A stretch of 8,273 bases of DNA from Fermentibacter danicus. GTDB lineage: Bacteria > Fermentibacterota > Fermentibacteria > Fermentibacterales > Fermentibacteraceae. The position numbers and the translations under genes are program-made. The DNA lies in the NCBI GenBank assembly GCA_001618615.1, contig LKHB01000231.1, positions 1 to 8,273 of the forward strand, read 5' to 3'. The stretch's first letter is position 1, and each line of letters begins with the position of its first letter. Below, piece by piece: positions 1 to 6,399 of this stretch. Under the pieces are notes generated by a model. It was not told where the DNA came from. It was given only the letters and a program-made list of their open reading frames with translations, and ran no database searches.

Positions 1-47
1 GGAATCAACGCATTGACTGAAGGATGCAGAATCACGGAGGCGGCGGA

Positions 48-1601
48 ATGAATCTGCCTTCGCTGGCGATAAGGCGCAGGGTCACCTTTCTGATGGTGTT
101 CCTGCTCATGGCCGGAGCCGGGGTGTTCGGCATCACACAGCTCGGCCTCGACTATCTCCCGAGGGCGGATCTGGGGAAGGTCGTGGTCATCACCGTGCTT
201 CCGGGCGCAGGGCCCGAGGAGGTGGAGACCCTCGTCTCGGATGTGCTGGAAGATGCGGTGAGCGGCGTCGGGGACGTGGACTGCGTGGAGTCGGAGAGCA
301 GGGCGTCCCTGAGCTCCGTCACGGTCGAAGCCTCACTCGGAGCCGACATCGACCAGGTGCTGGACGACGTGAAGGAGGCTGTTGACAGGAACAAGTCCCT
401 CCTGCCGTCGAATGCGACCGATCCTGTGGTCTTCGCGCTGGAGAGCAGCATGAAGCCCCTTATGATAGTGAGCTTCACCAGCGAAACGATGTCCAGCGCC
501 GAGCTGCGGCGTCTGGTGGACGACGAGGTGAGGCCCGTCCTCAGCAGAGTAAGCGGCGTGTCCACGGCCGACATCGCGGGCGGCGAGGTCCGCAGAGTAA
601 ACGTCATTGTCGACCCGGTGCTGATCTGGGACCGTGGCATATCCATCGCTCAGATCTACGGAATCCTGTCCGCCGTTTCAGCGGACCAGCCCGGCGGCAA
701 CCTCGAAGCCGGCGGCCTCGATATATCCATGAGCGTGCGCAGCGGATTCCATGACCTTGACCAGATTCGTGAACTGGTGGTCGGGGCGCACGGAGGCGTT
801 CCGGTGCGTCTGGGTGACGTGGCGGTCGTCGAGGACGGCTTCGAGAAACCCTCGAGCATATCGTCGCTCGACGGCAACAACACGATCATGCTCGTGTTCA
901 GGAAGAGCGCCGACGCAAACACCGTCAACACCTGTCGGAGCCTCGAGGATGCGGTGAACAGAATCTCCGCGTCATACGCAGGCCAGTTCGAGACAGGCAT
1001 CGTCTACAGCCAGGAGGACTATGTGAAGTCCTCCATGAACTCCCTGCTGGAGTCCGGCATACAGGCGATGGTCCTTACCGCGATCGTCCTGCTGCTGTTC
1101 CTGGGTTCTCCCGTGAATGCGGGGATAGTCAGCATAACTATGCCGCTGTCCTTCGTCACCACGTTCGCATTCATGTACGTGTTCGACGTCAACCTCAACA
1201 TCGTCTCTCTGGCGGGCCTCTCGATCGCGATCGGCATGATCGTGGACAACTCGGTGGTCGTGCTGGAGAACATCCACCGGCTGCGCAAGGATGGCGCCGG
1301 AGTGAAGGAAGGGGCGGAGCGCGGCGGCAACCAGGTGGGCATGGCCATTGCAGCATCGACCCTGACGACGGTCGCCGTCTTCATCCCCATGCTCTTCGTG
1401 AAGGGAATCACCGGACAGGTCTTCAGGGATCTGTCGATCACCATCTCCTGCGCGCTCATGATCAGCCTCTTCAACAGCATGACATTCGTCCCGCTGCTGG
1501 CGAGCATGTCGCCTCGGATCGTGAAGACCCACAGGAAGGGATCGCCGCTGCTCGCGGTGCAGAACCTCATACAGAGGCTCGAAGAGAGATACGCGGGGTA
1601 G
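48..1601 (+). CDS. RND (HAE1-type) efflux permease, N-terminal half, ending at an in-frame amber codon
   Basis: Inner-membrane RND transporters export drugs, lipids or other small molecules using proton motive force, together with a periplasmic adaptor and an outer-membrane channel. I chose ATG 48 because GGAGG at 36-40 lies 7 nt upstream; the in-frame ATG at 24 has no such site. The 517 residues contain TM1 (about 12-29), the first periplasmic porter region (about 30-335), then TM2-TM6 (about 340-488). TM4 carries GMIVDN with Asp400, matching one of the two adjacent TM4 aspartates of AcrB; the second is Asn here, common in non-proteobacterial HAE1 proteins. The frame ends at TAG 1599-1601, just before where TM7 should begin, and the rest of the protein continues in the same frame. 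Ancestrally this is one gene of about 1,000 codons. Whether the stop is real, suppressed or a base error cannot be told here. Confidence 0.9.
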   Translation: MNLPSLAIRRRVTFLMVFLLMAGAGVFGITQLGLDYLPRADLGKVVVITVLPGAGPEEVETLVSDVLEDAVSGVGDVDCVESESRASLSSVTVEASLGADIDQVLDDVKEAVDRNKSLLPSNATDPVVFALESSMKPLMIVSFTSETMSSAELRRLVDDEVRPVLSRVSGVSTADIAGGEVRRVNVIVDPVLIWDRGISIAQIYGILSAVSADQPGGNLEAGGLDISMSVRSGFHDLDQIRELVVGAHGGVPVRLGDVAVVEDGFEKPSSISSLDGNNTIMLVFRKSADANTVNTCRSLEDAVNRISASYAGQFETGIVYSQEDYVKSSMNSLLESGIQAMVLTAIVLLLFLGSPVNAGIVSITMPLSFVTTFAFMYVFDVNLNIVSLAGLSIAIGMIVDNSVVVLENIHRLRKDGAGVKEGAERGGNQVGMAIAASTLTTVAVFIPMLFVKGITGQVFRDLSITISCALMISLFNSMTFVPLLASMSPRIVKTHRKGSPLLAVQNLIQRLEERYAG

Positions 1602-1616
1602 CTTGCCTGGTGTTTC

Positions 1617-2941
1617 TTGCATCGCAGGCTGACGCTGCTGGCCACAACCGGAGTATTCGCGGCATCACTCCTTCTGATGAGCCGGATTCCCACCACTTTC
1701 ATCCCGGACATGCAGGAGGGCACGATGAGCGTCATGGCCTCCGCGCCTCCGGGAACGAGCCTGGACGTCACCGATAGCATCGCGAACGCGATGGTCGATT
1801 CGATCCGGACGGTGATCGATCCCGGCGACCTGGCGCATACTAGCATGACTGTGGGCAGGGGTGCGGGAATCTCTGCGGTCTTCGGGGCCGACGCCTCCAA
1901 CAGGATCGACCTGACGTTCTACTTCGCGCCGGAGAAGGACCTGACCAGGCCCATGGACGACTACCAGGCACCGGTGAGGGAGATTCTCGACGCGGTTCCG
2001 GGCCTGACCTACACGATGACGACGGGGATCAACCTGGCCGCCGGGGATCCCATCCAGATCGCGCTCTATGAAAGCAATCTGCATGAGCTGCGTGTGAAGG
2101 GCGAGCTGGTGGAGCAGGCCCTGGCCCGCATCCCCGGAACCATCGATCGCTCGTCGAGCCTGGACGAGTGGGTGGATCTCATGAGGTTCACGCCCGATCC
2201 GGCCGTGATGTCGCAGCGTGGCGTGAATCCGGCGGCGCTGGCCGCGGAGCTGACGATCGGCATCATGGGCCTGGATGCATCGACCTACTACGAAGGCGAC
2301 GAGGACGTGGATATCCATCTCTCGTTCGACGACCGCGCGGTTTCGAGCTGGGAAAGGATCCTCGGCCTGCCGGTGTCGGGGGCGCCCCTCGAGAGCTGGG
2401 GTACTCTGCATACGGATGCCGTGCCCAACATGATCTGGCACAGGGACAGGAGCAGGGGCGTCATGGTGTCCTGCGGGATCGAGGGCCGGGCTCTCGGCGA
2501 CGTCGGCAAGGATGTCTGCGCGATGATGGACACTCTGGATCTCGGTGGATCGAGATGGGAACTCCTGGGCACCATCCCCGAACAGAAGGAATCCTTCTCC
2601 AGCATGGCCATAGCCATAGGCGCGGCGATCTTCCTCGTCTACCTGGTCATGGCGGTGCAGTTCGAATCGCTCAAGGAGCCCTTCCTCCTGATCTTCGAGA
2701 TACCGATGGCGATGATCGGGGTGATCCTGGTGCATGCCCTCACCGGGATGACTCTGGGTCTTACCTCTCTGGTCGGCATCCTGATGCTGGCCGGGCTCGT
2801 GGTGAACAACGGCATCCTGCTCGTCGACTTCGCCAACCAGGAGATGAGGGCGCACGGGCTCTCGCCGGCCGAGGCCATGCTCGATGCCGGGAGAAAGCGG
2901 TTGAGGCCCATCCTGATGACCGCCGGCACGACCGTGTTCGC
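1617..2941 (+). CDS. RND efflux permease, C-terminal half (same ancestral gene), 3' end lost in assembly gap
   Basis: This continues the permease in the same frame after the amber codon at 1599-1601. The only plausible separate start that keeps TM7 is TTG 1617, and it has no convincing ribosome binding site, so efficient independent translation is doubtful. In order the frame encodes TM7 (from HRRLTLL), the second porter region with FIPDMQEG and APPGTS near its start, TM8 with the family hallmark AVQFESLKEPF, TM9, and TM10 with GLVVNNGILLVDFANQ. It then reaches RPILMTAGTTVF just before the Ns. The AcrB TM10 lysine is replaced by the NN-type motif seen in many HAE1 relatives. From 48 to 2941 there are about 965 codons, so roughly 50-90 residues (TM11-TM12) are missing from a normal RND protein. 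Apparent coding past the Ns up to 3002 is an artefact of joining across the gap. Confidence 0.85.
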
Positions 2942-2943
2942 NN
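2942..2943. other. Assembly gap (two Ns) between RND permease and adaptor gene
   Basis: Two Ns stand for an unknown amount of missing DNA. The frame before them stops in the TM10-TM11 region of the RND protein. The frame after them is already inside the mature part of a membrane fusion protein. At minimum the permease C-terminus and the adaptor start with its signal peptide are missing, so the true gap is probably a few hundred bases, or larger if other genes lie in it. Confidence 0.9.
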
Positions 2944-3732
2944 CGGGAGCCTGCGGTCGTAAGGGCATCCACGCAACCGCTCCAGGAGAACGGGAGTGCT
3001 GATCTGGAAGCTCCCGTCATATCCGCCAGCGTGCGGGTGGAGGCGGGCGACGAGGCCCTCCTCTTCGGTTCGGGCAGGATCACCGGGGTTTTCGTTGAAG
3101 AAGGCGATTACGTCACGGCGGGCCAGGTGCTGGTGGGCCTGTCGGGCGATGCGATGGTGGACGGAGCCGTCGCCGCAGGTATCTCCGGCGTCGAGTCGGC
3201 AAGGGTGGAGGCATCGAATGCCGAAGCAACCTACGAACGCTGCCGGGAGCTGTTCGAGGCCGGCGCCCTGAGCAGCGAGCAGCTAGAGGGCGCGGAAACC
3301 GCAATGCTCGCCTCCCGATCGGCTCTTCAGGCCGCCAGGTTCAACCTCTACGGCGCCCTCTCAGGCCGAAGCGCGTCCACCGTGGACGCACCCTTCGACG
3401 GGGTGGTGGGGCGTGTCTGGGCGAGCGAGGGCATGATGGCCGGGAACGAACCGCTGGTGATGTTTACAGGAGGCGGTGGTTTCGTTCTCAGGGCGCTTCT
3501 GCCGGAGCGCAACATCGGAATCGTTGCCGTGGGCGCGCCGGCTGTGTTCGAGACTTCATCGCTGCCGGGGGAGAGCTTCAACGGCAGGGTCACCTCGGTT
3601 TCTCCGGGTATCGATCCGGTTACAGGGCTGCTCCCCGTGACGGTCGCGCTGGAGGATGGGGACGGCCTCATACCGGGTCTCTACGGCACCGTGAGGATTG
3701 ATGCTGGAAGGCGTGAGGCGAGGGGCGAATAG
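2944..3732 (+). CDS. RND periplasmic adaptor (membrane fusion protein, HlyD/AcrA type), 5'-truncated by gap
   Basis: Adaptors of this family sit in the periplasm, usually anchored by a lipid or one membrane helix, and couple the RND permease to a TolC-like channel. The frame is open from the first base after the gap, so GTG 3031 is only an internal codon; the real start and signal peptide lie in the gap. The 262 visible residues show the first lipoyl half-motif (GVFVEEGDYVTAGQVL), a short helical hairpin (ELFEAGALSSEQLEGAE), and the second lipoyl half (APFDGVVGRVWASEGMM). A beta-barrel domain follows (VLRALLPERNIGIV to PGLYGTVRIDAG). The hairpin is short compared with AcrA. The last residues are encoded within the heptanucleotide repeat that begins near 3713. 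It lies downstream of the permease, whereas adaptor-first order is more usual; with a gap between them adjacency is not proven. Confidence 0.85.
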   Translation, partial: REPAVVRASTQPLQENGSADLEAPVISASVRVEAGDEALLFGSGRITGVFVEEGDYVTAGQVLVGLSGDAMVDGAVAAGISGVESARVEASNAEATYERCRELFEAGALSSEQLEGAETAMLASRSALQAARFNLYGALSGRSASTVDAPFDGVVGRVWASEGMMAGNEPLVMFTGGGGFVLRALLPERNIGIVAVGAPAVFETSSLPGESFNGRVTSVSPGIDPVTGLLPVTVALEDGDGLIPGLYGTVRIDAGRREARGE

Positions 3733-3857
3733 CGAGTGTTCAGTGACGAGCAGCGAGGTGCGAAGTGGGAATGGCGAGGAGCGAATGGCGGATGGCGGGT
3801 GGTAAGGAGTCAGGTGAAGAGCGAGGGATGAGTTGTCAGGAGTGAGGGGCGAGTTTG
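3713..3857 (+). repeat. Degenerate heptanucleotide tandem repeat (GAGNGGC/GAATGGC-like)
   Basis: From 3713 the purine-rich sequence divides into 7-nt words: GTGAGGC, GAGGGGC, GAATAGC, then GAGCAGC, GAGGTGC, GAATGGC (3769-3775 and again 3783-3789), GAGGAGC and GGATGGC. After a phase break near 3811-3822 the words GAGGGAT, GAGTTGT, CAGGAGT and GAGGGGC continue. There are about 20 units with no exact long array. Most words begin GA or GG, are rich in G, and contain few C or T. The block spans the 3' end of the adaptor gene, the whole intergenic space and the likely start of the tag gene. Confidence 0.7.
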
Positions 3858-4406
3858 GTCCAGATTGTAAAAACGATCTGAAACGATGTCCGTGGGTTGA
3901 CCTGTCAAAACCGCTCTATGTCGAGTATCACGACAGGGAATGGGGCGTGCCGGTACACGACGACCGCCTGTGGTTCGANNCGGAAGCGGGAGAACTATCG
4001 CGAAGCGCTGGCAGGCTTCGATCCCGAAGCGATAGCGGGATTCGACGACCGGCGGATCGGGCGCCTTCTCCAGAATCCCGGCCTGATCAGGAACAGAGCC
4101 AAGATGAACGCGATTGTCTCCAATGCCCGATGCTTCCTGGAGATCCGGCAGGAGTTCGGTTCGTTCGACGCCTACATCTGGAGATTCGTCGGAGGACGGC
4201 CGATCGTGCACGAGATAAGGAGCGCCGGCGACTACCCCGTCACCAGTCCGGAGTCGGACGCCCTCAGCGCCGATCTGAGGGCCAGGGGCTTCCGATTCGT
4301 GGGCTCCACGATCTGCTACGCCCACATGCAGGCGACAGGACTGATCAACGACCATTCCATGGACTGCTTCAGGCGTAGCGAGATACTGGCGGCTTATCCC
4401 GGCTGA
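3833..4406 (+). CDS. tag: DNA-3-methyladenine glycosylase I, broken by an internal assembly gap
   Basis: Tag removes 3-methyladenine from alkylated DNA, starting base-excision repair in the cytoplasm. The N-terminal part has RCPWV and YHDREWGVPVHDDRLWF. After the Ns the frame shifts and gives RKRENYREAL, GFRFVGSTICY, MQATGLINDH and a following Cys. The four residues that bind structural zinc in E. coli Tag all have counterparts: Cys in RCPW, His in YHD, His in NDH, and the Cys four residues later. By comparison with E. coli Tag the gap removes about 17 codons, including the LEG-QAGLSW block with the base-recognition Glu and Trp. A loss of about 52 nt exactly explains the frame change, so the gene is probably intact in the organism. 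No ATG start is visible. TTG 3833 follows GAGGG at 3823-3827; GTG 3842 is the alternative. The first residues fall in the heptamer repeat. Confidence 0.88.
3979..3980. other. Assembly gap (two Ns) inside tag
   Basis: The Ns follow TGG TTC GA (Trp-Phe-Glu/Asp) in frame 2, and the glycosylase resumes as CGG AAG CGG (Arg-Lys-Arg) in frame 0. Family alignment predicts about 52 missing nucleotides here. The two Ns are therefore a placeholder and not a length estimate. Confidence 0.9.
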
Positions 4407-4444
4407 GGAAGGTTTTCCGACGGATAAAGGATAGACGAAGTACG

Positions 4445-4663
4445 GGATTCACAGCCGATGATGGCCGCTTCATTGCGTTCATTCCGCCCTGCGAGGCGGT
4501 ACGGATCATCGATGCAGCGGCTTCCCGTCGCTCATCGTCGAGACCATGCGCCATCGGTACCATGCTCGATCCATGCGGGAAAGAAGTAGTCGTCGGAACA
4601 GGCCCGGGAACCATCCGACCGTTCGCGGTGTTAAACCATGTTAGCTTTCGAAGGAACTGTTGA
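4445..4663 (+). pseudogene. Possible relic of an AIR-synthase/HypE-like C-terminal domain (start-less frame)
   Basis: Frame 2 is open from 4379 to TGA 4661-4663 but has no ATG, GTG or TTG until ATG 4562. The part from about 4448 reads DDGRFIAFIPPCEAVRIIDAA, then CAIGTMLDPCGKEVVVGTG and GTIRPF. The pattern of a beta strand followed by PP-EA, a helix, an IG turn, a further strand and a GT-R ending recalls the C-terminal domain of AIR-synthase-related proteins such as HypE. No N-terminal ATP-binding domain is present upstream, where tag ends. Third-position GC looks lower than in neighbouring genes, as expected for decay. The resemblance is by eye only; it may be chance or the end of a gene fragment. 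Confidence 0.3.
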
Positions 4664-4689
4664 CTTTGTTTTCATAAGCTCATTACTAT
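4660..4689 (+). promoter_or_regulatory. Candidate sigma70-type promoter upstream of the GTPase operon
   Basis: TTGACT at 4660-4665 (5 of 6 to the -35 consensus) is followed after 18 nt by TACTAT at 4684-4689 (4 of 6 to the -10 consensus). It lies in a visibly AT-richer stretch (about 4631-4840) between GC-rich coding regions, in the right orientation to drive the roadblock/GTPase operon. A start near 4696 would leave a leader of about 160 nt containing the hairpin at 4806-4826. Consensus matching in an unknown phylum is weak evidence. Confidence 0.4.
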
Positions 4690-4805
4690 ACGAGGAAAGG
4701 ATTGAGCGCGGCGCACTTGAAAAACATATTGCGCTTTGCGCTGGAATGCCTTGCGTTATCGGGTACTTTACTGTTGTTGATTATTGTTGTACCGTAAATG
4801 ATCCC

Positions 4806-4833
4806 ACTTCCACAAGGCGTGGAAGTTGTTTTT
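4806..4833 (+). terminator. Terminator-like hairpin directly upstream of the GTPase operon
   Basis: A perfect 8-bp stem, ACTTCCAC (4806-4813) and GTGGAAGT (4819-4826), closes a 5-nt loop AAGGC and is followed by TGTTTTT ending at 4833. This is the form of a rho-independent terminator acting on + strand transcripts; the other strand has no T-run after the stem. It ends 12 nt before the Shine-Dalgarno sequence of the first roadblock gene. It could stop read-through from upstream or act as an attenuator for transcripts from the promoter at 4660. The stem is only moderately GC-rich, so strength is uncertain. Confidence 0.5.
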
Positions 4834-4858
4834 GGCACCCTGAATGGAGGTAACAGAA

Positions 4859-5215
4859 GTGAATGAGACTACCCGGCTTCTCAAGGAACTTGTCGAGGTA
4901 CAGGGCGTCGAAGAGGTCGTATGTGTCGGCCGTGACGGTTTCGTAATCGCCTCTGAATCCAGGGGCAAAGGCGATGCCGAGGCGATAGGCGCGATGATTT
5001 CCACAGGCTTGGGTTCCGCTGAAAGTATCGGGCGCGAACTCAACGTAGGCAGGATGATCGTGGGCACGATGGAGTATGGCGAAGGCATAGTTCTCATGGC
5101 TGCACTGGGAACCGACGTCCTCCTGTCGATTGTCGCCTCCAAGGACGCCAATTTGGGCAATATCCGTCTCCAGGCGAAGCGCCGCATGCCAGACCTGGAG
5201 AATAGCCTGAAGTAA
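4859..5215 (+). CDS. LC7/roadblock domain protein (MglB-like regulator of the adjacent GTPase)
   Basis: Roadblock proteins are small alpha/beta scaffolds that dimerise and, in the MglB class, act on MglA-type GTPases as activating or exchange partners. The 118 residues form a single domain: an N-terminal helix (TRLLKELVEV), strand and turn VEEVVCVGRDGFVIASE, a central helix (EAIGAMISTGLGSAESIGRELN), strands IVGTMEYGEGIVLMAAL and VLLSIVAS, then NLGNIRLQAKRRM in the C-terminal helix. DANLG followed by a helix is typical of bacterial roadblock proteins. I chose GTG 4859 because GGAGG at 4846-4850 lies 8 nt upstream; ATG 4844 would overlap that site. It is first in the operon, 63 nt before a second roadblock gene. 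Which of the two binds the GTPase is not shown by sequence. Confidence 0.9.
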   Translation: MNETTRLLKELVEVQGVEEVVCVGRDGFVIASESRGKGDAEAIGAMISTGLGSAESIGRELNVGRMIVGTMEYGEGIVLMAALGTDVLLSIVASKDANLGNIRLQAKRRMPDLENSLK

Positions 5216-5278
5216 ACCTGCGCCGAAAGGCCGGAATATGCCTGCCATCTGAACGCTCTCGAAGGGAGTCCGGTTGCC

Positions 5279-5791
5279 ATGAGAAACGATCTTTCCGGTC
5301 AGAGCAGCGGGATACACCGTGAGCTTTCGGAGTTGATCGTATCCACCGGCGCCCTGATAAGCCTTCTGATCTCGAGGGAGGGGGTTTGCCTGAGCCAGGC
5401 GGGCGGACTCGCCTCCCTCAACACAACCGCGCTAGCGGCGCTCGTCGCCGGCATGTTCGCAGCCACAAAGGAAGTGGCTGCGATCGTGGGGGAGAACCAG
5501 TTCTCCATTCTCCTGCAGCAGGGCGAGAAGCGCCACATCCACATCTCCCTCGTAGGCAAGAGGGCGATGATGGTGGTCGTCTTCGAGGACTACACCAGGA
5601 TAGGCAAGGTGAGGATCGAGGCGAAGAGGGCCGGAGAGGTCATTTCCAGACTGCTCGACGCGCCGCCGGTCGAGCGGGCGCCCGACGAGGAAGGCGACAT
5701 CTATCTTCCCAGGTTCAAGGAATACGCCTTGAATCTGGTGGACCGGATCTTCAGAGTCGACGAAGAGGAAGATGGCGTACATCAGCTTTGA
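5279..5791 (+). CDS. Second LC7/roadblock protein with C-terminal extension
   Basis: The 170-residue protein has a roadblock fold over about residues 10-125: helix HRELSELIVSTGALI, strand LISREGVCLSQAGG, helix TALAALVAGMFAATKEVAAIVG, strands FSILLQQGEKRHIHISLVG and AMMVVVFED, then a helix beginning TRIGKVRIEAKRAG. The loop before the last helix differs from the usual DANLG form. About 45 further residues follow, with an acidic linker (ERAPDEEGD) and a helix (RFKEYALNLVDRIF) that single-domain MglB lacks. ATG 5279 has GGGAG at 5264-5268, a somewhat long 10-nt spacer. The last 20 nt overlap the start of the GTPase gene, so translation is probably coupled. I infer a regulator or partner of the GTPase; the extension could be the contact segment. 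Confidence 0.88.
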   Translation: MRNDLSGQSSGIHRELSELIVSTGALISLLISREGVCLSQAGGLASLNTTALAALVAGMFAATKEVAAIVGENQFSILLQQGEKRHIHISLVGKRAMMVVVFEDYTRIGKVRIEAKRAGEVISRLLDAPPVERAPDEEGDIYLPRFKEYALNLVDRIFRVDEEEDGVHQL

Positions 5792-6353
5792 GGACAAGCA
5801 GATAGTCTTCAAGCTCGTTTACTTCGGACCTGGCATGAGCGGAAAGACGACAAACCTTCACTGGATCCACGCTCAGCTCTCGGAGAAATACAGGGGCGAT
5901 CTGCTGGTGCTGGATACGGAACGAGAGAGGACGCTCTTCTTCGACTTTTTCCCGGTGTCGCTCGGAAAAGTGGAGAACTATGCGATCAAGTTCCACCTCT
6001 ATACCATCCCGGGCCAGATCCACTACGAGGCCAGCAGGCGTCTGATACTCGAAGGCGCTGACGGAGTGGTATTCGTGGCGGATTCCCGCGCCGGCCACCT
6101 CGAAAGGAACATCCAGAGCTACAGGATGATGATCGACAACATGGTCGACCATAGGATCCCCGTGGACAGCTTCCCCATCGTGCTCCAGTACAACAAGAGG
6201 GATCTGGAACCTCTAATCGAGCTTGGCAGTATCGAGCGGGAGCTGGGTCTGACAGGGATTCCTTCCATCGAAGCCATAGCCAGCGAGGGCAGGGGCGTCA
6301 TGCAGACCCTCAGGCTCGTCAGCACGGAAGTCATACAGAAGTTCCGGATGTAA
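5772..6353 (+). CDS. MglA-like small Ras-superfamily GTPase
   Basis: MglA GTPases are switches that set front-rear polarity and motility in Myxococcus; relatives occur in many bacteria with roadblock partners. The 193-residue protein aligns end to end with MglA. The P-loop is GPGMSGKTT (19-27). ERERTLFFDF includes Arg53, and YTIPGQ includes Thr78 in place of the usual G3 Asp and Gln82. NKRD lies at 141-144 and the G5-like EAIASEG at 167-173. Arg53 and Gln82 sit at the numbers reported for the intrinsic catalytic residues of MglA, so hydrolysis helped by a roadblock protein is likely. ATG 5772 fits the MglA N-terminus exactly, although the upstream AGAGGA is only 2 nt away. The gene overlaps the preceding roadblock gene by 20 nt. 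I give no symbol because orthology to true mglA is not established. Confidence 0.92.
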   Translation: MAYISFEDKQIVFKLVYFGPGMSGKTTNLHWIHAQLSEKYRGDLLVLDTERERTLFFDFFPVSLGKVENYAIKFHLYTIPGQIHYEASRRLILEGADGVVFVADSRAGHLERNIQSYRMMIDNMVDHRIPVDSFPIVLQYNKRDLEPLIELGSIERELGLTGIPSIEAIASEGRGVMQTLRLVSTEVIQKFRM

Positions 6354-6399
6354 TCCTGTATCAACCAGCGCTGACCGCGCAGGAGACGTTTGGATAGGA

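Noticed and set aside
24..47. Upstream ATG 24 as the start of the RND permease
   Set aside because: The GGAGG at 36-40 is correctly placed for ATG 48, and the added residues (Gly-rich) do not look like an RND N-terminus.
1599..1601. Recoding of TAG as an amino acid throughout the genome
   Set aside because: TAG ends the adaptor gene at 3730-3732 in a normal position, and no other in-frame TAG is seen in the remaining genes.
2944..3002. C-terminal extension of the RND protein past the first gap (ending at 3002)
   Set aside because: It is created by reading across two placeholder Ns; the bases after the gap belong to the adaptor in another frame.
1665..3083. Long minus-strand frame of 472 codons opposite the RND gene, with similar ones at 972-1622 and 1019-1900
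   Set aside because: They lie wholly opposite clear RND coding sequence, cross the Ns in one case, and have compositions (His/Arg/Asp/Gln or Ser/Arg rich) typical of antisense shadows in high-GC genes.
3713..3857. CRISPR array or binding-site iterons in the purine-rich repeat
   Set aside because: Units are 7 nt, degenerate and contiguous, without spacers or long identical repeats.
4484..4499. Hairpin CCGCC/GGCGG as a terminator of tag
   Set aside because: Only 5 bp with a 6-nt loop and no following T-run; it also lies inside the possible relic frame.
4638..4853. Frame of 71 codons in the AT-rich leader
   Set aside because: No ribosome binding site, no recognisable motif, Cys/aromatic-rich product, and it overlaps the promoter, hairpin and Shine-Dalgarno of the next gene. 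A leader peptide is not excluded but not supported.
4844..4858. ATG 4844 as the start of the first roadblock gene
   Set aside because: It would overlap the GGAGG that serves GTG 4859, and the extra five residues are not needed for the domain.
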